A DNA stretch of 36,723 bases. Origin: Lachnospiraceae bacterium. Lineage in GTDB: Bacteria; Bacillota; Clostridia; Lachnospirales; Lachnospiraceae. Shown here in pieces: positions 32,787-36,723 of the stretch. How positions within the stretch are numbered: the stretch's first letter is position 1; every line of letters starts with the position of its first letter. The notes under the pieces were generated by a model, which made no database searches, was not told the DNA's origin, and saw only the letters and a program-made list of their open reading frames with translations. The DNA is taken from the NCBI GenBank assembly GCA_014804355.1, contig JAAUZY010000009.1:5353-42075 (forward strand), given 5' to 3'. The translations under genes and the position numbers were made by a program.

Positions 32787-32814
32787 ATTATAAAGTAATT
32801 TACAATAATGTCAA
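32787..32814 (-). promoter_or_regulatory. Consensus promoter of the LacI-family gene
   Basis: Minus strand: perfect TTGACA (32809-32814), 16-base spacer, perfect TATAAT (32787-32792). The spacer and flanks closely match those of the epimerase promoter (26746-26773). The start codon lies about 130 bases downstream. Confidence 0.8.
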
Positions 32815-32853
32815 CACCATTACGCTGGATTTTGCAGATATTTCACATTACAC

Positions 32854-34626
32854 TTACGCACAAAACTGCGCCATGTACAACTGATAATATATCCCTCTTT
32901 TTTCCATCAGTTCCCGTGCGTTTCCTTCCTCAACGATCCTGCCGTCGTCCACAACGAAGATCCTGTCGGCTTTCTGAATCGTGGAGAGCCTGTGGGCTAT
33001 GACAAAAGAAGTCCTGCCTGCCAGCAGATGTTCGATTCCATCCTGTACCAACAGCTCCGTCTTCGTGTCAATGCTGGACGTAGCCTCATCCAGAATCAGG
33101 ATCTTCGGATCGGAAACCATCGTCCTGGCAAAAGCCAGAAGCTGTCTCTGTCCGATGGACAGCCCGCCGCCCCGCTCCGAAAGCTCAGTGTCATACCCCT
33201 TCTCCAAGCGCATAATAAAATCATGGGCATTGACCGCCTTCGCCGCCTCAATAATCTCTTCATCCGTGGCATCCAATTTTCCATAACGTATGTTGTCTTT
33301 AATTGTACCGGAAAACAGGAAGTTATCCTGTGTCATGATGCCCATCTGCCTTCTCAGGCTCTCTATGGACACCTTCTTCACATCATGCCCGTCAACGGTT
33401 ACGGTTCCCTCCTGCACATCGTAGAACCGGCTGATCAGATTGACGATCGTAGATTTACCCGCACCGGTAGGTCCTACCAGCGCAATCGTCTCACCCGGCT
33501 TAATCCGGAAGCTCACGTCATCCAGTACTTTTACTTTATCGTCATAGGAGAAGCTCACATGCGCAAAAGTAACTTCTCCCCGGATCGGCGGCATCTGCGC
33601 CGCGCCCTCGCCGTCCGCAATCGCCGGCGGCGTGTCCAGTATCTCGAAGATCCGCTCTGCTCCCGCAATATTGGTCACCAACTGATTATAGAAGTTACTG
33701 ATATTGTGAATCGGCTGCCAGAACATATTCAGATAAGTTCCGAAAGCAATGAAAGTACCCACTGAAACCTGGTCCACGCCAAGCACTACAATGCCCGTAT
33801 AATACAGCAGTATGCATCCCAGTCCCCAGGACAGATCGATCACCGATCCGAAAGCGTCACTCATGCGCACCGCATCAAAGAAGCTCGTGCGGTGTTCCAT
33901 TAACAGATCATCGAAAGTATCCTCCGTCTCCCCCTGCGCGTGGAAACTCTGTATAATCCGCATACCCGCCATGTCCTCATGGATAAAAGCATTTAAGTTG
34001 GCAGATTTCTTCCGAAACAGCTGCCATCGCGGGTGCGCTTTGATCTGAATAAACAAAATGGCCGCCGCCATAAACGGAATCGTCATCATGGACGCAAGCG
34101 CCAGCTTCGGATTCTTCCAGATCATAATCACCACCACCGCAATAACCGTCAATCCGTCCGGTATCAGAGTCGTCACACAGTTGGACAACACATCTTTGAG
34201 CGAATTGATATCTCCGATGATTCGGGATAATATTTTACCGGTCGGTCTGCTGTCAAAGAAACGGAAATCCAGTTTCTGAATATGTGTATAGAGCTCCTGC
34301 CTGATAGTCAGCAGGATCTCGTTGCACACCTTCGCCATAATATACATGCGCAGTTTCACCGTCACCACCAGCAATAAATTGATCACCAACGCGACCGCCA
34401 GCAGCTTATAAAGTCCGCTCAGATCTCCCACCGCGATGTGATCATCTATCGCTGACTCCATAATCAACGGATTGACCAGACTGATCAATACACCATATCC
34501 CATAATCAGCAGCACTAATATGATCTGCCATTTATAAGCGAGCAGATACCGAAACAGGCGCATCAAAGTCTGTGTTTTGCCACGCTCCACACTCTGCTCA
34601 TCATCTTTATAAGAATTTACTGCCAT
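32854..34626 (-). CDS. ABC exporter half-transporter with consensus Walker B (heterodimer subunit)
   Basis: A 590-residue type IV exporter subunit: six membrane helices (about 30-320) followed by an ATPase domain. Walker A is GPTGAGKST (385-393), the signature is LSIGQ (489-493, not the usual LSGGQ), and Walker B is ILILDEATSSID with catalytic E514; switch His in VIAHRLST. With the preceding exporter gene it forms a heterodimer of the TM287/288 or BmrC/BmrD type. Substrate unknown: drugs, lipids or peptides are all handled by this family. It starts 113 bases after its partner. Confidence 0.95.
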   Translation of the reverse strand: MAVNSYKDDEQSVERGKTQTLMRLFRYLLAYKWQIILVLLIMGYGVLISLVNPLIMESAIDDHIAVGDLSGLYKLLAVALVINLLLVVTVKLRMYIMAKVCNEILLTIRQELYTHIQKLDFRFFDSRPTGKILSRIIGDINSLKDVLSNCVTTLIPDGLTVIAVVVIMIWKNPKLALASMMTIPFMAAAILFIQIKAHPRWQLFRKKSANLNAFIHEDMAGMRIIQSFHAQGETEDTFDDLLMEHRTSFFDAVRMSDAFGSVIDLSWGLGCILLYYTGIVVLGVDQVSVGTFIAFGTYLNMFWQPIHNISNFYNQLVTNIAGAERIFEILDTPPAIADGEGAAQMPPIRGEVTFAHVSFSYDDKVKVLDDVSFRIKPGETIALVGPTGAGKSTIVNLISRFYDVQEGTVTVDGHDVKKVSIESLRRQMGIMTQDNFLFSGTIKDNIRYGKLDATDEEIIEAAKAVNAHDFIMRLEKGYDTELSERGGGLSIGQRQLLAFARTMVSDPKILILDEATSSIDTKTELLVQDGIEHLLAGRTSFVIAHRLSTIQKADRIFVVDDGRIVEEGNARELMEKRGIYYQLYMAQFCA

Positions 34627-34739
34627 TTATATCACCATCCTCTCACTCTGACATATATGCCGTTTTATACGACATAAGTGTCATATTCCCCGTCATCCCG
34701 TACTCCGGTCCGTCAAGTTCCTTCTGTCCGTCTCCCGGA

Positions 34740-36473
34740 CTACACGGCTGTATTTGTCTGTACATCACCGTACTGTGATTCGTAAGTCTCATAATAGAGC
34801 CCTCTCTTAGCCAACAGTTCTTCATGGGTGCCCCGCTCCGCGATCGCACCGCCATCTAATACAATGATCTCATCTGCATGCCGCACCGCACTGATCCTGT
34901 GCGCGATAATGATCTTCGTCGTATTCTCCAGCGTCTTTAGCGTCTGCTGGATTAAATGCTCCGTCTCCATATCAAGCGCCGATGTGGAATCGTCCAGCAC
35001 AAGGACGGGATCCTTCTTTGCCAGTGCCCTTGCGATACTGATCCGCTGTTTCTGTCCGCCTGACAGACCCACACCCCGCTCACCGATTACTGTGTCATAG
35101 GCCTCATCCATGCGCTCGATAAATCCGCTCGCCTGTGCCTGCTTGGAAGCTTTCCTGACCGTCTTAAAATCTATGTACTCTTTCTTACCTAGCTTAATAT
35201 TGTCATTAATTGTATCCGAAAACAGGAATACGTCCTGCATCACGTAGCTTACGCTGGTGCGAAGCTGCTCCAAAGACATATCCTTAATGTTCACATCATC
35301 CAGATAGACGGCTCCGTCCGTGGCATCATACATGCGCTGCAGAAGCTGTACGATGGAGGTCTTTCCGGCGCCGGTAGCGCCCATGATCCCCAGCGTCCTG
35401 CCCGCCTCCACCGTAAAGGATATGTCATGCAGAATCTCATACTGATCTGCTTTATGGAATGATACATGGTCGAAGCAGACTTTCCCAGCCACTTTTTCTA
35501 GTTTGACCGGATTAGTCGATTCCACAACACTTGGTTTCTCCTCATAGATCTTCTTGATTTTCTTATTGGAAGCCACCGCCGCAGAGAAACTGTTAGTTAA
35601 CCAGCCCAGCATCTCCATCGGCCATACGATATTAGTGGAATACTCCACGAAAGCCGTCAGCTGCCCCAGCGTCATCTCTCCGTCTATGACAATTTTCCCG
35701 CCGACCAGAATAGTCAACAATGGTAATACCTTAGTCACAACTGAAAAACATGGATAATACCGCACGAATACCTTAGACTGTTCCATATTCAAATCATAGT
35801 ACCTCTTATTATGTGACAGAAATTTGCCGATCTCGAACTTCTCTCTGGCAAAAGCCTTCACTGTCCGTACACCTGCCAGGTTCTCCTCCGCCACCGTGTT
35901 GAGCACTGCATTCTCCTCGCTGATCTCCTCATAGACCTTTCCCAGCTTTCGCTCCATGATTACCGCAATAAAACCGCAGAGCAGCATTGCCGCCGTAGGG
36001 ATCAGCGCCAGCTTCCAGTTAAGCATATACATACACACCAGAATAATGCTCGTGTGATAGATTACCTCAATCAAGAGCATGCTGACATAACTCATTGCAT
36101 CCCAGATACGGTCTACATCCTCTTTTACACGCGCCATCAGCTCGCCCGTATTATTCCTGTCAAAGAAGTCTGCGCTGAGTCCCTGAATGTGCCTAAACAG
36201 ATCTCTTCTCATGTCGCCGGATATCTTCGTGCCGTTCTTATCAAAGGTATATTCCTTCACATACTGAAAAACGCACCTGCCGAGTCCGATCCCCAGAAAT
36301 CCCAACAGCAGATATTTCAATTCTCCGATATTACCGCCTACAATAACGTCATCCACTACCCGTGCCGTCAGCCGCGGTCCCATCATGTCAAGCGTAACCG
36401 CAATCAGCAGCGACGCGATGGCAATCAGGTACGGAACCCTGTACTCCCATATGTAACTCGATATTTTTTTCAT
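34740..36473 (-). CDS. ABC exporter half-transporter with degenerate catalytic site (heterodimer subunit)
   Basis: A 577-residue exporter subunit: six membrane helices (about 10-290) and an ATPase domain with Walker A GATGAGKTS (365-373), a canonical LSGGQ (470-474) and Walker B VLVLDDSTSALD, where D495 replaces the catalytic Glu. Its canonical LSGGQ would complete the active site of the partner, while the partner's LSIGQ faces this degenerate Walker B. GGGAGGGGAGGAAA precedes the ATG. It follows a hairpin and a small Cys-containing peptide gene, which may provide its cargo. Confidence 0.95.
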   Translation of the reverse strand: MKKISSYIWEYRVPYLIAIASLLIAVTLDMMGPRLTARVVDDVIVGGNIGELKYLLLGFLGIGLGRCVFQYVKEYTFDKNGTKISGDMRRDLFRHIQGLSADFFDRNNTGELMARVKEDVDRIWDAMSYVSMLLIEVIYHTSIILVCMYMLNWKLALIPTAAMLLCGFIAVIMERKLGKVYEEISEENAVLNTVAEENLAGVRTVKAFAREKFEIGKFLSHNKRYYDLNMEQSKVFVRYYPCFSVVTKVLPLLTILVGGKIVIDGEMTLGQLTAFVEYSTNIVWPMEMLGWLTNSFSAAVASNKKIKKIYEEKPSVVESTNPVKLEKVAGKVCFDHVSFHKADQYEILHDISFTVEAGRTLGIMGATGAGKTSIVQLLQRMYDATDGAVYLDDVNIKDMSLEQLRTSVSYVMQDVFLFSDTINDNIKLGKKEYIDFKTVRKASKQAQASGFIERMDEAYDTVIGERGVGLSGGQKQRISIARALAKKDPVLVLDDSTSALDMETEHLIQQTLKTLENTTKIIIAHRISAVRHADEIIVLDGGAIAERGTHEELLAKRGLYYETYESQYGDVQTNTAV

Positions 36474-36505
36474 CTTTTCCTCCCCTCCCTCAAAAGCACA
36501 TAGAA

Positions 36506-36535
36506 AATGGCTGTGGTAAAATTACCACAGCCATT
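36506..36535 (-). terminator. Hairpin between the small peptide gene and the exporter genes
   Basis: A perfect 14-base stem, AATGGCTGTGGTAA with its complement around a 2-base loop, followed on the minus strand by TTTTCTATG. It is probably a terminator, possibly leaky, between peptide and exporter, a layout that would yield much more peptide message than exporter message. Confidence 0.75.
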
Positions 36536-36543
36536 GAATAAGC

Positions 36544-36681
36544 CTAACACACATATTGACCAGTCCAGTCACAGTTCTTTACTTGGCATGGTCCTCTATC
36601 TGCGGAGGTAATTTTATGTTTTACCTTATTAAAATCTGATTTTGTATGCATATTGATTCTGTTCTTCATATCTTTAAACAT
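36544..36681 (-). CDS. Small basic peptide with three C-terminal cysteines (candidate secreted or modified peptide)
   Basis: A 45-residue ORF with an almost ideal ribosome site (AAAGGAGGT, 6-7 bases before the ATG). The N-terminal two thirds is Lys/Asn-rich and hydrophilic (MFKDMKNRINMHTKSDF...), with no membrane helix. The C-terminus reads ITSADRGPCQVKNCDWTGQYVC, with Cys at 32, 37 and the last residue 45. This leader-plus-Cys-core shape, together with the exporter genes directly downstream, resembles precursors of modified peptides or signalling peptides. No protease domain or modification enzyme is visible in the window; upstream genes are cut off. I do not recognise the family, and it could be a stand-alone small protein. 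Confidence 0.7.
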   Translation of the reverse strand: MFKDMKNRINMHTKSDFNKVKHKITSADRGPCQVKNCDWTGQYVC

Positions 36682-36723
36682 AATTTTTACCTCCTTTGCT
36701 TAGTTTATTTGATTGAAACGGAT

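Noticed and set aside
34627..34739. Additional small gene between the two exporter genes
   Set aside because: The open frame there runs into the exporter gene in the wrong frame and has no ribosome site.

Overview
The window looks like a chromosomal segment of a Gram-positive gut anaerobe of the Clostridia, most likely Lachnospiraceae. This is inferred from AGGAGG-type ribosome sites, a PadR/DUF1700/DUF4097/PspC envelope operon, a DUF6465-like protein, an ECF transporter S component, [FeFe]-hydrogenase maturases and a GH130/epimerase mannan locus. No rRNA, tRNA, CRISPR array, phage gene or transposase was found. Almost all genes lie on the minus strand; the clear plus-strand genes are the S component (14652-15245) and the AraC regulator (30609-31511).

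Layout. (1) 1-9033: a signalling block transcribed right to left: OmpR-type response regulator, short-loop sensor kinase, REC-HD-GYP protein, RpfC-like hybrid kinase with HPt, a hybrid kinase fused to a C-terminal DegV (fatty-acid-binding) domain, and a BceA/MacB-type ABC ATPase cut by the window edge. (2) 9376-14466: an ECF sigma factor with a membrane-anchored putative anti-sigma/propeller protein, a 7TM-PAS-degenerate GGDEF-HD-GYP protein, and a CmpB-family membrane protein. (3) 14652-17829: the S component converges on a PadR, DUF1700, DUF4097, PspC operon. Two matching TGACTA-N3-TAGTCA palindromes sit just before the ribosome sites of the CmpB-family and PspC genes. (4) 17830-18611: a gene-free stretch with a roughly 17-bp phased AT repeat array and a 232-bp inverted-repeat element.

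(5) 18612-22900: hydE-hydG-hydF, the complete H-cluster maturation set, preceded by a short leader ORF, a hairpin with T-tract and a DUF6465-like gene. (6) 23185-32657: a beta-mannan oligosaccharide locus: a lipoprotein binding protein and two permeases import the sugar, a cellobiose 2-epimerase-type enzyme and two GH130 phosphorylases break it down, and divergent AraC and LacI-type regulators probably control it. Three promoter regions here share a 14-bp motif. (7) 32854-36681: a heterodimeric ABC exporter with one degenerate ATP site, preceded by an easily missed 45-codon ORF with a very strong ribosome site that encodes a basic peptide with three C-terminal cysteines, and by a hairpin between peptide and exporter.

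The two most interesting items are the kinase-DegV fusion beside an RpfC/RpfG-like pair, which suggests a fatty-acid-responsive phosphorelay to c-di-GMP turnover, and the small Cys-containing peptide linked to an exporter, a candidate secreted or modified peptide system. Both functions are inference from domain content and gene order.
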